In this document: one piece after another, positions 1 through 10,000 of the stretch
Layout of the letters: each line of letters starts with the position of its first letter
Position numbering within the stretch: the first letter of the stretch is position 1
Origin: Bryobacterales bacterium F-183
GTDB lineage: Bacteria; Acidobacteriota; Terriglobia; Bryobacterales; Bryobacteraceae
Reading direction: 5' to 3'
Length of the DNA: 64,000 bases
Assembly: GCA_016865505.2 (NCBI GenBank)
Contig: AP025252.1
Span: 1-64,000, forward strand
The notes under the pieces: generated by a model
The model's database searches: none
What the model saw: the letters and a program-made list of their open reading frames with translations, nothing else
What the model was told of the DNA's origin: nothing
Translations under genes and position numbers: made by a program

Positions 1-1335
1 ATGGATTCGTGGGAAGTAGTACGGCAGCGGGTACGGGAAAAAGTCAGTCATGAAGCATACGAGAACTGGTTTGCCCGCACTCAGTTTCTGAACGAAGAGT
101 CCGGCACGATCCGCGTTTTGGCCCCCGACAAGGTCACCAAAACCTGGATCGAACAGGAGTACTCGCCGGTACTGCGGCAGGCTTTGGAGGGCTTGCCTTA
201 CGCTGGAATCATTTTTGAGACCGGCAACAACGACAACGCTGGAACCACCGGCCTCAACGGACCAGTCGCAGGTTCGAACAACGCGGCCGCAGATGGATTG
301 GATTTCGCCAAGCCAGCGCTCAGCCTCAACCCCAAGTTCTCTTTCGAGAATTTCGTGGTCGGCTCATCCAATCAGTTTGCACATGCCGCGGCGCAGGCGG
401 TGGCGCAGTCCCCGTCGCGCTCGTACAACCCGTTGTTCTTGTACGGTGGCACGGGCTTGGGCAAGACCCACCTGATGCACGCCATCGGACGTGCATTGCA
501 GTCCAACTATGGTTCGCTGCGCATCGTGTACACCACTGCGGAACGGTTCATGAATGAAATGATCCACTGCATCCGCACCGAGCGCATGAACCTGTTTCAA
601 AAGCACTACCGGTCGGCCGACATCTTGCTGGTGGACGACATTCAGGTGATCGCCGGCAAAGAACGTACGCAGGAAGAGTTCTTCCACACGTTCAACGAAC
701 TGTTCGACCATCAGAAGCAGATCGTCATCTCTTCCGATGCCGCGCCCAAGAACACGCCGGGCCTGGTCGAACGTCTGCGGTCGCGCTTCGAATGGGGTCT
801 GATGGTGGACGTCCAACCGCCGGATCTCGAAACCAAGATGGCCATCTTGGACAAGAAGGCCGGCGAAGAAGGCGTCGACCTCCCGGAAGACGTCCGTGTC
901 TTCGTCGCTACCAAGACCAAAACGAGCGTTCGCGAACTCGAAGGCGCTCTGGTCAAGCTCATCGCGTACTCTTCGGTGAGCGGTGTCGCGATCAACATCG
1001 GGATGGCGCAGCAGGTGTTGAAGCACCTGACAGCGAGTTCCGAAAAGCGCGTCTCGATGGAGCAGATTCTGAAGGTGGTCGGCGAGCGGTTCAACCTCAC
1101 GCCCGGCCAGTTGAAGATGAAGACCAACGCCCGCCAAATCTCGTACCCGCGCCAGGTGGCGATGTACCTGGTACGTGAGTTGACGCAAGCGTCGCTCCCG
1201 GAAATAGGCCGGTATTTTGGTGGAAAGCACCACACCACGGTGTTGCACTCCATCAACAAGATCGAAGACCTCAAACAGAGCGACGCGACCTTGAACCGCA
1301 TGTTGCAGTCGATGTCCGATACGCTGCAGAGCTAG
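1..1335 (+). CDS. dnaA: Chromosomal replication initiator protein DnaA
   Basis: DnaA binds DnaA boxes at the origin, oligomerises with ATP and opens the duplex for helicase loading. The 444-residue protein has the full family layout. An N-terminal domain I is followed by a short variable linker of about 30 residues. The AAA+ domain has Walker A GGTGLGKT near residue 149 and Walker B ILLVDDIQ near 210. A C-terminal helix-turn-helix carries the GGKHHTTVLHSINKI signature near 405-420. Its ATG is base 1, which suggests the replicon was linearised at this gene. The origin, if adjacent, would lie upstream and outside the window. A tRNA-Ser follows in the same direction. Confidence 0.98.
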   Translation: MDSWEVVRQRVREKVSHEAYENWFARTQFLNEESGTIRVLAPDKVTKTWIEQEYSPVLRQALEGLPYAGIIFETGNNDNAGTTGLNGPVAGSNNAAADGLDFAKPALSLNPKFSFENFVVGSSNQFAHAAAQAVAQSPSRSYNPLFLYGGTGLGKTHLMHAIGRALQSNYGSLRIVYTTAERFMNEMIHCIRTERMNLFQKHYRSADILLVDDIQVIAGKERTQEEFFHTFNELFDHQKQIVISSDAAPKNTPGLVERLRSRFEWGLMVDVQPPDLETKMAILDKKAGEEGVDLPEDVRVFVATKTKTSVRELEGALVKLIAYSSVSGVAINIGMAQQVLKHLTASSEKRVSMEQILKVVGERFNLTPGQLKMKTNARQISYPRQVAMYLVRELTQASLPEIGRYFGGKHHTTVLHSINKIEDLKQSDATLNRMLQSMSDTLQS

Positions 1336-1370
1336 TCGATTTTCAGGGGCTGGCCCGACCAAGGCCATGC

Positions 1371-1376
1371 TACGAT
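1371..1376 (+). promoter_or_regulatory. Possible -10 element of the tRNA-Ser promoter
   Basis: TACGAT lies 17 bases before the mature tRNA, a normal distance for a short 5' leader. No convincing -35 hexamer is seen at the right spacing, so this is a weak call. Confidence 0.25.
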
Positions 1377-1393
1377 AGAGTTAGACCGCTCGC

Positions 1394-1486
<93 letters not shown>

Positions 1487-1503
1487 TAAAGTTTACAAAG
1501 TCA

Positions 1504-1529
1504 GGGCCGCTCCACCGGGCGGCCCTTTT
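1504..1529 (+). terminator. Rho-independent terminator after tRNA-Ser
   Basis: GGGCCGC (1504-1510) pairs perfectly with GCGGCCC (1519-1525) over an 8-base loop, followed by TTTT. It starts 18 bases after the tRNA CCA. Confidence 0.8.
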
Positions 1530-1685
1530 GCATCTCCATGCCGACAGATCAGTGCTCGCTGGGCGTTTGTGAATACTTGAGGTTTGGTACAGTTCAGTTC
1601 CGAACTAGCCAGATATCGTGGTGCTGAAATTCGCAACAATCTCCTCAGCAGCAAGGCGGCTAAACTAACAACAACACACCATCCG

Positions 1686-2804
1686 ATGGCCGTACCTTCT
1701 CTCAAGAATTGGCAGGCGTTCAATGCCGGTGACCGTCCAGTAACTAAGAGGGAATACCTTTTTGTCACTGATGCGTGGCTGACAGGTGGAGAAGCCATGC
1801 TGGGACCCTACACCTTCATGAACACCCTCGCGTTTCCCTCGGAACGCCAGGCCTTCACCACGCGCCCCGCGGTCATTGTGCGGGCAGATCTGTGCGAAAT
1901 CTTAAAGTCACATGGAGCGAGCAAAGTTAAGGGGTTTGAGCATCACCACGGAGGTGGGCTTGACGATGAACTCGCCGCACTTGCATCGCTCTTTCTTGGA
2001 ATTCGAGTCCAATCCGTGGGGGAGGTCCGACGTTTCGAGCCAGGCGGCGATCCGCTTGGTCGGCCACTTTATCTAATCGAAGACCGAAATTTCGTACGGC
2101 ATTCGGCGCAGTCTATACTTCCCTGGCATCGCCTCGAAACGAACCTCGGCCTGTTGAATGATGCAAGCCACGTATGTGCGTTGTCCGACGATGATGCGTC
2201 AGCTTTACTGCGGGCAGCGCGCCTATACCAAAATGCTGTTTGGATCGCAGAGGCTGACGCAGCCACAGCGTGGCTGCTGCTTGTTTCCGCGATCGAATGT
2301 CTTGCCACTCGCTCTAGTGTTGGTCAGATTAATTGCGTCGAGTGGCTTCGCCACAAAAAACCCCAAATGGTAGAGTTGCTTGAGAAAAAATGCGACGCCT
2401 CTGTACTGGAAGAGGTCGCGAACTCTTTGCAGGACCTAATGGGGTCTACTGCAAAGTTTATGAACTTTGTCGAGAAATTCCTACCCGAACCACCCACAAC
2501 TAGACCGCAAGCCGTATTTCAAATCAACTGGGCGTGGACTTCGAAGGATGGTGGCGCTCTCAAACAGCGAGTTGCAAAAATCTACGATCTTCGAAGTAAG
2601 GCCTTGCACCAAGCGATCCCGTTCCCGTCCATCTTGTGCAGCGCCCCGTTCTTGAACGGGACACATGCGTACGTAGAATGCCCATCCGGTGGCGTCACCG
2701 ACGGATCGTCCAGTTGGAAGAAATCGGAACTTCCAATGCATCTCCACATATTTGCCTATATCGTCCGCGGGGCTATACTTCGCTGGGCAGCACAGGCGAA
2801 TTAA
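1686..2804 (+). CDS. Hypothetical protein with C-terminal HEPN-like domain
   Basis: The protein is about 372 residues from the ATG at 1686. The frame stays open upstream to a TTG at 1584, and neither start has a good Shine-Dalgarno. The C-terminal third carries YDLRSKALHQ, the Rx4H motif with the YDLRSK context seen in ApeA-type and other HEPN domains (R about 303, H about 308 from this start). Many HEPN proteins are metal-independent RNases in abortive infection or toxin modules, which is family knowledge and not shown here. The N-terminal two thirds are not recognised. It stands alone downstream of tRNA-Ser, and codon use is less GC-biased than in neighbouring housekeeping genes, both consistent with transfer. 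Confidence 0.7.
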   Translation: MAVPSLKNWQAFNAGDRPVTKREYLFVTDAWLTGGEAMLGPYTFMNTLAFPSERQAFTTRPAVIVRADLCEILKSHGASKVKGFEHHHGGGLDDELAALASLFLGIRVQSVGEVRRFEPGGDPLGRPLYLIEDRNFVRHSAQSILPWHRLETNLGLLNDASHVCALSDDDASALLRAARLYQNAVWIAEADAATAWLLLVSAIECLATRSSVGQINCVEWLRHKKPQMVELLEKKCDASVLEEVANSLQDLMGSTAKFMNFVEKFLPEPPTTRPQAVFQINWAWTSKDGGALKQRVAKIYDLRSKALHQAIPFPSILCSAPFLNGTHAYVECPSGGVTDGSSSWKKSELPMHLHIFAYIVRGAILRWAAQAN

Positions 2805-2962
2805 GGATTAATCTCAATCCCGCTGTAACTGCGCCAAACCGAGTACAGAGCAATACAGTTGATCCGGCGACAACCACCTCCGACCCGGACCACACCCTTT
2901 CCACTACTGCGATCTATACTCTCTAAGGGGAGAAACTCGAAGCAGCACGAGGAGGCGAAGCA

Positions 2963-3187
2963 ATGAACTGCCCAAAATGCCAAGGCACCATGGAAGAAGG
3001 CTTCCAGGTGGACTACGGTCACTACAACGCACGCAAAGTGACCGAATGGGTCGAAGGTGAGCCGCAGCCTAGCTTCTGGAGTGGCGTAAGTCTCGGCGGC
3101 GTCGCGCGCCTCCCCATCCAGGTCTGGCGTTGTCAGTCCTGTGGCTATCTTGAAAGCTACGCGAGACAAACAACAGCCAAACTATAG
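2963..3187 (+). CDS. Small zinc-ribbon protein (DUF6487-like, PF20097)
   Basis: This 74-residue protein starts at an ATG with a strong Shine-Dalgarno (AGGAGG about 8 bases upstream). Two CxxC knuckles, CPKC at residues 4-7 and CQSC near 57-60, make a four-cysteine zinc ribbon, and the second is followed by GYLESY. The layout matches the small DUF6487 family, whose function is unknown. It could bind nucleic acid or protein, but nothing in the neighbourhood points to a partner. Confidence 0.75.
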   Translation: MNCPKCQGTMEEGFQVDYGHYNARKVTEWVEGEPQPSFWSGVSLGGVARLPIQVWRCQSCGYLESYARQTTAKL

Positions 3188-3228
3188 CGGCTCGATCCTC
3201 GCCGTTCACAAAAAGCGGACCCCAAATT

Positions 3229-3354
3229 TCGCTATCGCTTGAGCCACATAGCGTACAGATCCACTCCAACACGCTCCGCAGAGGTGCGCCCATGCACTGC
3301 AGCAGGACCCTTTTTAGCAGTCCCAAAAGCCCTGCGAATCAAAGGAGTGTGACA
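3229..3354 (+). repeat. Duplicated leader, copy A
   Basis: This stretch is recognisably similar to 5076-5217. Shared blocks include GAGCCACATAGCG, TGCACTGCAGCA against TGTACTGCAGCA, AGCCCTGC and the ribosome-binding block AAAGGAGTGTGACA. An inverted repeat pairs CGCTAT near 3230 with ATAGCG near 3247. In copy B the same leader precedes an intact small gene, so this is probably the leader of its decayed paralogue. Confidence 0.6.
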
Positions 3355-3568
3355 ATGGACCAATTGTAGTTTCCCCCCGCCACTTTGGCTTGAAGTACCC
3401 CTGGTGTCGCAGACTCTAGTCCTACCCACCCCCACCACTCCAGAGGTATATACGCAGTGCGACAAATCGCCCGATTGTCGCCTCCTTCGCACCCCCGCCC
3501 GGCTGCCTCTATCCATCCTTAACCCACCTCACTCTCGCAGAAAACGCGGCCTGCAACAGTGTCACTAA
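3355..3568 (+). pseudogene. Decayed copy of the 50-residue small gene at 5218
   Basis: The ATG and its ribosome-binding site are conserved, but the fifth codon is a stop (ATG GAC CAA TTG TAG). Compared with the copy at 5218, two single-base losses in the first 26 bases break the frame. Restoring them gives MDPIVVFPPPLW, against MDPIVIFPPPLW in the intact copy. Similarity fades after about 45 bases; the shifted frame then runs to a TAA at 3566. The rest of 3188-3678 holds the leader copy and no other convincing gene. Confidence 0.55.
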
Positions 3569-3678
3569 ATTTATAGCGGACTCTTTTAGTCTGAGTGAAC
3601 CCACTTTGGCTTGGACCGCAGAAAACCTTCAAGGGGGATTTCCCTATCCGATAGAGCTGGAAGAGGTAATCAGAAACA

Positions 3679-5028
3679 ATGTTGAACCGAATTTCTGAGA
3701 TCCTGGCGGACTTCGACATATCGCCAGGCACAGGGCTTCGTTCGCTACGTACTTTACAGGAACAACATGAGCTGGAATTTGCTCAGGCAGCTTTCCAGGC
3801 CATTCTCATCAAAGCTCCCTGCGCGGGCACAGACGAGCTAACCCGGATGGTCATCCACAGCGATGGCGATCTTCTCCCCCGACTCCTGAATCCCGACGTG
3901 AGTTTAGAGCATGCGTGCCGCGGACTGATCGCACTATGCAGGGTCGATCCTGGGGCTGATATCAGGCTGGTCAAAGCAGCTATCCGCGCTGCTTACGCAG
4001 ACCAGGCGATAGAGCTCGATCGGACGCTTGCCATTCTGGAACGGATCGAAACCGCCTCGCGACTCGTACCGCTCATGATGCAACTCTACCGGATCGCTCC
4101 TCCCCGCGCCAAGGCGAGACTGACCACCATCATGGCCCGTGGGCATCGCAATGTGCAGTGGGTAGACCAGCGGATGCTGGATCCAGACCCGCGCGTCCGC
4201 GCAAACGTCGTGGAAGCATACATCGGCGACAAATCCCCGATCGCGATCAACGTTTTCAAGCGCGGGCTGGCCGATTGCGCCCCGCGCGTCGTCGCCAACT
4301 CCGCTTTGGGCCTGTACTTCGCCGGCTCCGCAAACGCATTGAAGTTCCTCGGAATGGAACTTGCCGCCGCCCCAACAGCCAACGAGCGAGCATCCGCATG
4401 CTGGGCAATGGGCCAAAGTCGCGACCAGCGATTCCGGCACATCCTTCGTTCTCTCATCGCCGAGCCGCACTCCATGACCAAGCGGCAGGCATTCCACGGT
4501 CTCGTCCTGTTGAAGCGAGGCAGCGAACTCCAACAGGAAAGCCAACCGGAACACACCACCCAGATCAACGCAATGGAACTCTACCGCGGGTCGCAAGGCA
4601 ATGTGCACTACCGGGTGGAAGTTCTACGTCAAAGTACCGTGGACTCTCGGCCGATCGTTACCAACATAAAGCCCATAGAACTTCATATCTATCAGGGCAA
4701 CCAAGGAGTACTCGATTACCAGGTTCGACAACGCGAGGCAAGGAGCGTAAACGGCAGCTATGACGTGTTCTTCCGTGTGCCGGATCCGGATGCAGATTTG
4801 CCTGTTGCGTTCCAATTTCGCCCTCATATTGAGACTTGGAAGTCGAACAACCTGAATGGTGCGACTTGGAGGTTGAACGCCACGAATAATGAGGCTTGGA
4901 AGTCAATCACCACTGGCTCGCAGCCATTCGCCTTCGATTCAGGGCAACAGAACAACTTCATGGCCGATGAGATGCCCCCGCCCGGGCAAGCTTTATTACA
5001 TGAGGAGCGCACCATCATCTCTCGCTAG
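3679..5028 (+). CDS. HEAT-repeat-like protein of unknown function
   Basis: This 449-residue soluble protein has no signal peptide or membrane segment. Residues about 10-290 consist of helical repeats with HEAT-like spacing (for example DPDPRVRANVVEAYIGD and DCAPRVVANSALGLYF), which usually form a protein-binding solenoid. The C-terminal 150 residues are different. Two stretches with related wording (ELYRGSQGNVHYRVEV and ELHIYQGNQGVLDYQV) look like an internal duplication, and a short ETWKS/ATWRL/EAWKS tandem follows. AGAGG lies about 12 bases before the ATG. It sits between the two copies of a small gene, so the block may be a duplicated or inserted segment. No enzymatic motif was seen. Confidence 0.75.
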   Translation: MLNRISEILADFDISPGTGLRSLRTLQEQHELEFAQAAFQAILIKAPCAGTDELTRMVIHSDGDLLPRLLNPDVSLEHACRGLIALCRVDPGADIRLVKAAIRAAYADQAIELDRTLAILERIETASRLVPLMMQLYRIAPPRAKARLTTIMARGHRNVQWVDQRMLDPDPRVRANVVEAYIGDKSPIAINVFKRGLADCAPRVVANSALGLYFAGSANALKFLGMELAAAPTANERASACWAMGQSRDQRFRHILRSLIAEPHSMTKRQAFHGLVLLKRGSELQQESQPEHTTQINAMELYRGSQGNVHYRVEVLRQSTVDSRPIVTNIKPIELHIYQGNQGVLDYQVRQREARSVNGSYDVFFRVPDPDADLPVAFQFRPHIETWKSNNLNGATWRLNATNNEAWKSITTGSQPFAFDSGQQNNFMADEMPPPGQALLHEERTIISR

Positions 5029-5075
5029 ACGCGAACAACTCTTTCCCTTCACAACCGGCCCGACCTAGTTTTCTC

Positions 5076-5217
5076 TATCGCTAGAGCCACATAGCGAGCC
5101 AGTACACTCCCTCGCCCACCGCCATGGTGCGCCGATGTACTGCAGCAAGACCTCTGACCGGGCGTTCCTTTGGAGCGCTCGTTCAGAGCCCTGCAGATCC
5201 ATCAAAGGAGTGTGACA
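5076..5217 (+). repeat. Duplicated leader, copy B
   Basis: This copy matches 3229-3354 and leads into the intact small gene at 5218. It contains CTATCGCT and ACATAGCG as an imperfect inverted repeat near its start, and ends with the block CAAAGGAGTGTGACA. Conservation well upstream of the ribosome-binding site suggests a functional leader or promoter was copied with the gene. Confidence 0.6.
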
Positions 5218-5370
5218 ATGGACCCCATTGTAATTTTCCCCCCGCCGCTTTGGATTGATGTCACTCGTGGCGTGGCCGACAAGACCCAGCCAAGGGTTGT
5301 CCTCTATCAGCCCAGCGTGGTCATCCACGACGGCAAGGTGGATGTTCAGTTGATCCGTCCCGAATTCTAA
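5218..5370 (+). CDS. Small 50-residue protein, unknown family
   Basis: The ATG at 5218 is preceded by AAAGGAG with 8-base spacing, a good ribosome-binding site that fixes the start. The product begins MDPIVIFPPPLWIDV, ends IRPEF and has no cysteine, signal peptide or membrane helix. A broken paralogue with the same ribosome-binding site lies 1.9 kb upstream. Conservation of the start context across two copies supports it as a real gene. I do not recognise the family. Confidence 0.55.
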   Translation: MDPIVIFPPPLWIDVTRGVADKTQPRVVLYQPSVVIHDGKVDVQLIRPEF

Positions 5371-5466
5371 ACCGGAAACGGGCTCGAGCGGCTGGACCTT
5401 GTTCAGCCGCTTCCAAGAACAACATCCAATGCGAAACGAAACCGCGCGCTTCGTTCTCCATCCGGT

Positions 5467-5646
5467 ATGGACAACAAGAACCTCCGCGGACCAGCCGACG
5501 CATCCCGGATCAACCTCTCCGAGGACTACGAGGTCCGCTACTGGACAGAAAAATTCGGTTGCACCCGCGAAGAGCTGGAAGATGCGGTCGAAAAAGTCGG
5601 CTCATCCGCAGCAGCCGTTGAAGTCGAACTCGGCGTACGGGACTAG
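5467..5646 (+). CDS. DUF3606 domain protein
   Basis: This 59-residue protein begins [17 protein letters not shown] and continues with [20 protein letters not shown] then a helical end, the usual DUF3606 pattern of a small helical protein that starts with a polar stretch. Its function is unknown in all bacteria I know of. The stop TAG shares the palindrome CTAG (5643-5646) with the stop of the convergent DUF1501 gene, so the two genes end on the same four bases. Confidence 0.8.
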   Translation: MDNKNLRGPADASRINLSEDYEVRYWTEKFGCTREELEDAVEKVGSSAAAVEVELGVRD

Positions 5647-7031
5647 ACGAGCACCTTCTTCACCACCTCGCCGTGCACATCCGTCAACCGGAAATCCCGA
5701 CCCTGGAAGCGGAACGTCAGCTTCGTGTGGTCGATACCCAGTTGATGCAGCATGGTGGCATGAAGATCATGCACGGAGATCGGATCTTCCACAATGTTGT
5801 ACCCGATCTCGTCCGTCTTGCCCACGGTGATGCCAGGCTTGAAACCACCGCCCGCAAGCCACATCGTGAACGCTCGCGCATGATGATCGCGGCCCAGGAA
5901 CTTCGACCCACTACGCGCCTCATTCATCGGCGTACGGCCAAACTCGCCGCCCCAAACCACAATCGTGTCTTCCAGCAAACCGCGCTGCTTCAGGTCCTGC
6001 ACGAGCGCCGCCGAGGCGCGATCCGTTTCGCGGCACAACCCGGTGAGCCGGTTTACGATGTCCTCATCGTTCGACGCTCCGTGCGTATCCCAACCCCGGT
6101 GGTACAGCTGAATCATCCGCGCGCCACGCTCAATCAGCCGCCGAGCCATCAGACAGTTGTTGGCAAACGAATTCTTACCCGGCTCCGCGCCGTACATCTC
6201 GCGAACATGCGCCGGCTCCGACGCGATATCGGCCAACTCCGGCACGCTCGACTGCATCTTGTACGCCAGCTCATACGCCGCAATCCGCGACGCAATTTCC
6301 GGATCCCCAGTATCCAACTGATGCTGGTTATTCAGATCCTTCAGCACATCCAAGGACCGTCGCCGCGTCTCCCGCGCCATGCCATTCGGATTCGACAAAA
6401 ACAGCACCGGATCACCGGACCGCCGGAACTCCACACCCTGGTGTACCGACGGCAGAAACCCCGATCCCCAGCAACTCTTCCCACCATCCGGCGCATTGCG
6501 CCCCGACAGCAGCACAACAAACGCTGGCAGATCCTTATTCTCAGACCCGATGCCGTACGACAACCACGCCCCCATCGACGGACGCCCCGGAATCTGATGT
6601 CCCGAGTTCATAAAGATCTGCGCCGGCGCATGGTTGAACTGCGTCGTATGCATGCTCTTGATGATCGTGATGTCGCCCGTGATCTTGGCCAGATTCGGCA
6701 GCAAATTCGACAACTCCGCCCCTGCCGGACCCACCTTCGCAAATGTATGCGGTGACCCCAACAGCTTCGGTACGCCCTTGATAAACGCAAACCGTTCGCC
6801 CTTGATCAACTCCTCCGGACAAGGCTGCCCGTCGTACTGATTGAGCTTGGGCTTATAGTCGAACATGTCCAACTGCGAAGGCGCACCGGCCATAAACAGA
6901 AAGATCACGCGCTTCGCCTTCGCCGCATGATGCAAGCCGCCAAAAAGGTTTTGCGACCCCATCGACGCGAGCCCCAGCGCGCCCAACCCAAAGCTGCCGA
7001 AGAAGTGCCGTCTCGTGATGTCCTGAATCAT
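5643..7031 (-). CDS. DUF1501 family secreted protein
   Basis: The 462-residue protein starts with a twin-arginine signal ([15 protein letters not shown]), so it is probably exported folded. The body matches the DUF1501 (sulfatase-like, alkaline-phosphatase fold) family, with [18 protein letters not shown] near the N-terminus, an [12 protein letters not shown] segment and GGEFGRTPM near residue 360. These families are abundant in Planctomycetes and Acidobacteria; the substrate is unknown. The gene starts 6 bases after the DUF1549/DUF1553 gene ends, so the two are almost certainly co-transcribed and act together, as in most genomes that carry them. Confidence 0.9.
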   Translation of the reverse strand: MIQDITRRHFFGSFGLGALGLASMGSQNLFGGLHHAAKAKRVIFLFMAGAPSQLDMFDYKPKLNQYDGQPCPEELIKGERFAFIKGVPKLLGSPHTFAKVGPAGAELSNLLPNLAKITGDITIIKSMHTTQFNHAPAQIFMNSGHQIPGRPSMGAWLSYGIGSENKDLPAFVVLLSGRNAPDGGKSCWGSGFLPSVHQGVEFRRSGDPVLFLSNPNGMARETRRRSLDVLKDLNNQHQLDTGDPEIASRIAAYELAYKMQSSVPELADIASEPAHVREMYGAEPGKNSFANNCLMARRLIERGARMIQLYHRGWDTHGASNDEDIVNRLTGLCRETDRASAALVQDLKQRGLLEDTIVVWGGEFGRTPMNEARSGSKFLGRDHHARAFTMWLAGGGFKPGITVGKTDEIGYNIVEDPISVHDLHATMLHQLGIDHTKLTFRFQGRDFRLTDVHGEVVKKVLV

Positions 7032-7037
7032 GATTGC

Positions 7038-10000
7038 TTACTCCTTCGTCAACGCTTCATCGAGATTGAGCATCACGTTAGCCAGCATCGTCCACGATGC
7101 TGCCTGCGCATTCCCGCCCAACTTCGAGGCCTCTTCCGGATGCGCCTCAAAGTACTTCACCTCGCCCTGCCGCCAACTCAACAAACGATCCGCCTCACCG
7201 GGCTTCGGCTGCCGCGCCGCCACAAGCTGAAACGCCAGCGCAACCCGCTCACTATCCGTCGCCGCCTCTTTTTCCAGCCGCCGGCCCAACGCCATTGCCA
7301 TCTCAAAAAACGCAGGATCATTCAACGTCGTCAACGCCTGCAGCGGCGTATTCGTACGCACGCGTCGCACCGTACAAATCTCTCGGCTCGTGGCGTCGAA
7401 ATTGATCATCGACGGATACGTAGACGTACGCCGGATGAACGTGTATACACCGCGCCGGTACGCATCTTCGCCTTTGCTCTGCACCCACTGAGCACTGCTG
7501 TACGGCACGTCCCAAATCCCCGGCGGCTGATACGGAAACACGCTCGGCCCCCCGATCTTCGACGACAACAATCCGCTCGCCGCCAGCGCCGTATCCCGAA
7601 TCATCTCCGCTTCCATGCGGAACCGCGGTCCCCGCGAAATCGCCCGATTATACGGGTCCGCCTGCAGCAACTCCGGCGTCACACGCGAGGTCTGCTGATA
7701 CGCGTCGGACATCACAATCAGCTTGTGCATCCGCTTCTGAGACCAGCCGGAATCCATAAACTCCACAGCCAGCCAGTCCAGCAATTCAGGATTCGTGGGC
7801 TTCTCGCCCTGTGACCCAAAGTCCTCCGAAGTCTCGACGATGCCACGCCCAAAAAACTGCTCCCACATGCGATTCACAACCACACGCGCCGTCAGCGGAT
7901 TCTCGCGGCTAACTAACCACTTCGCCAACCCCAACCGGTTGCGCGGCAACCCCGCAGGCAACCCACCCAGTACAGCCGGAACATCGGCGTACACCTTATC
8001 GCCCTTGGCCGCAAAACCACCGCGCAGACGGACGTAATCGCTCGGCATGCTGTCAGCAAGTTCACCCAACACCAAAGCCGACGGGATGTTCAGCCGCTCC
8101 ATCTCACCCCGTACCTCGCGCAGCTCATCGCGCACAGGCGCAAGCTTCGCCGACACCGTCCGGAAGTACGTCGCACGCTGATCTTCAGGATCTTTGCCCG
8201 CTTCCAAATGCGGCCGCAGGTTATGCCGGATCTTCACAATCGTCCCAGGCTCCGCAGCCGCCGTAGCCGACAACCGGAAGTGCCCCAAAGACTGCCCGAC
8301 AAGATCCGAAATCGAGCTGATGCGTACCGACACCGTAGCCTCGCCGCTCAGCACCGCAGGCTCTTTCAAAGCCACCACCATCTGCCGCGGCAACCGCGTA
8401 TCTTCCTTCGACGCATCGACGATCCAGATCTGCCCGCCAGCATTGACGCGACCATCATCGGCGAGGTACCGCGCAATTTCCACCGGCTTGCCGTTGACGC
8501 TGATATCAATCGAGCTGACGATAAAGTTGCCGTACGCATCACGTCCCGGCCCACCACGCGGCAAACCCTTCAACGGTACCGCTTCCAACCGCAACGCCGT
8601 CAACTTCGGCAGCTTCACCTTCGCTTCGAACACATAGGTCTCGCCCATCGGGTTCGCGCCGCTCGCCGTCACCAACCCGGTAGCAGCATCCTGCTTCAAC
8701 TCGGACCCCGCACGAGCCGACAACTTCGACGCCACCAGAGGCGACCAGTCCTTCGACGCAGCCAGAATCCCGCGTTCCCATTCCGCCTGCTCGGCCTTCA
8801 CCTCAGGCGTAGAAACCTTCAGCTTCTCTTCCAAAGCCTTGCGCCGCGCAGCCAAAGCATCGCGCTTCTCCGCCTGGCCAGGACCCGCCAAATCCAACTG
8901 CGGCTCCACCCACTTGAACCCCGTCCCGTACACCTGATCTTCTTTGGCGTTGTTACTAAAGAACGCCATCATCTGGTAATACTCTTTGTGCAGAAACGGA
9001 TCGTACTTGTGGTTGTGGCACTGTGAACACGTAATCGTCGACCCCAGCCAAACCGTCCCCGTCGTATTCACGCGATCCACCAGCACTTCAAACAAGGCTT
9101 CGTCTTTATCCACGCCGCCCTCTTCGTTCAGCATGGTGTTGCGATGGAACCCCGTCGCGATCTTCTGCGCCGCGGTAGCATTGGGCAACAAATCGCCGGC
9201 CAGTTGCTCGATGGTGAACTGATCAAACGGCTTGTCCTGATTCAGCGCATCGATCACCCAATCGCGATACTTCCACATCGTGCGGGGATCGTCCTTTTCA
9301 AACCCATTGGTATCGGCATACCGCGCCAGATCGAGCCAGGGCCGCGCCCAGCGCTCACCATACCGAGGCGACGCCAACAGCCGGTCCACCAGCTTTTCAT
9401 ACGCCTTCGGATCCTGATCCTTGACGAACGCCTCCACTTCCGAAGGCGTCGGAGGCAGACCAACCAGATCCAGCGACACGCGCCGAATCAACGTCTCGCG
9501 CGATGCCTTCGGCGAGTACCCGAACTTCGACTTTGCCAGCACCAGAGCATCAATGCCAGCGGCTTGCGGCTTCACCGGCTTTAGATAAGCCCAATGCTTC
9601 GCAGCGCCACCAGCAGGAGGTTCCATCTTCGCGGCAGGCCAAGCAGCGCCCCCGTCGATCCACTGCTTCAACGTCGCGATCTCAGCAGCCGTCAGCGGCT
9701 CGCCACCCAAAGGCATGCGGCGTTCATTGCCCTGCCCTTCCACGCGATGAATAATACGGCTCGCAGCCGAGTTGCCCGGCTGAATCACACGCAACGCCAG
9801 GCGACCCGCGTCCAATCGCAACTGCCCCTTGGCCGAAGCGCCGCTATGACAACCCACGCACTTGGCTTTGAGTATGGGCTCAACAGCAGTATCGAAATCG
9901 ACCTTTGCGACAAGCCCCGGAGCCCCCGCGTCGATCCACGCCCGCACCACCGCGACCTTCGCCGAATCGAGCATCGCTCCAGCCGGAGGCATACGCATCG

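Noticed and set aside
364-1368. Minus strand open frame opposite dnaA
   Set aside because: It is the complement of dnaA; no independent start signal or family.
1487-5646. Second copy of the tRNA-Ser 3' end as an attachment site
   Set aside because: I looked for the GGGTTCGAATCCC segment and the acceptor end downstream and saw none in this window. Absence by eye is not proof.
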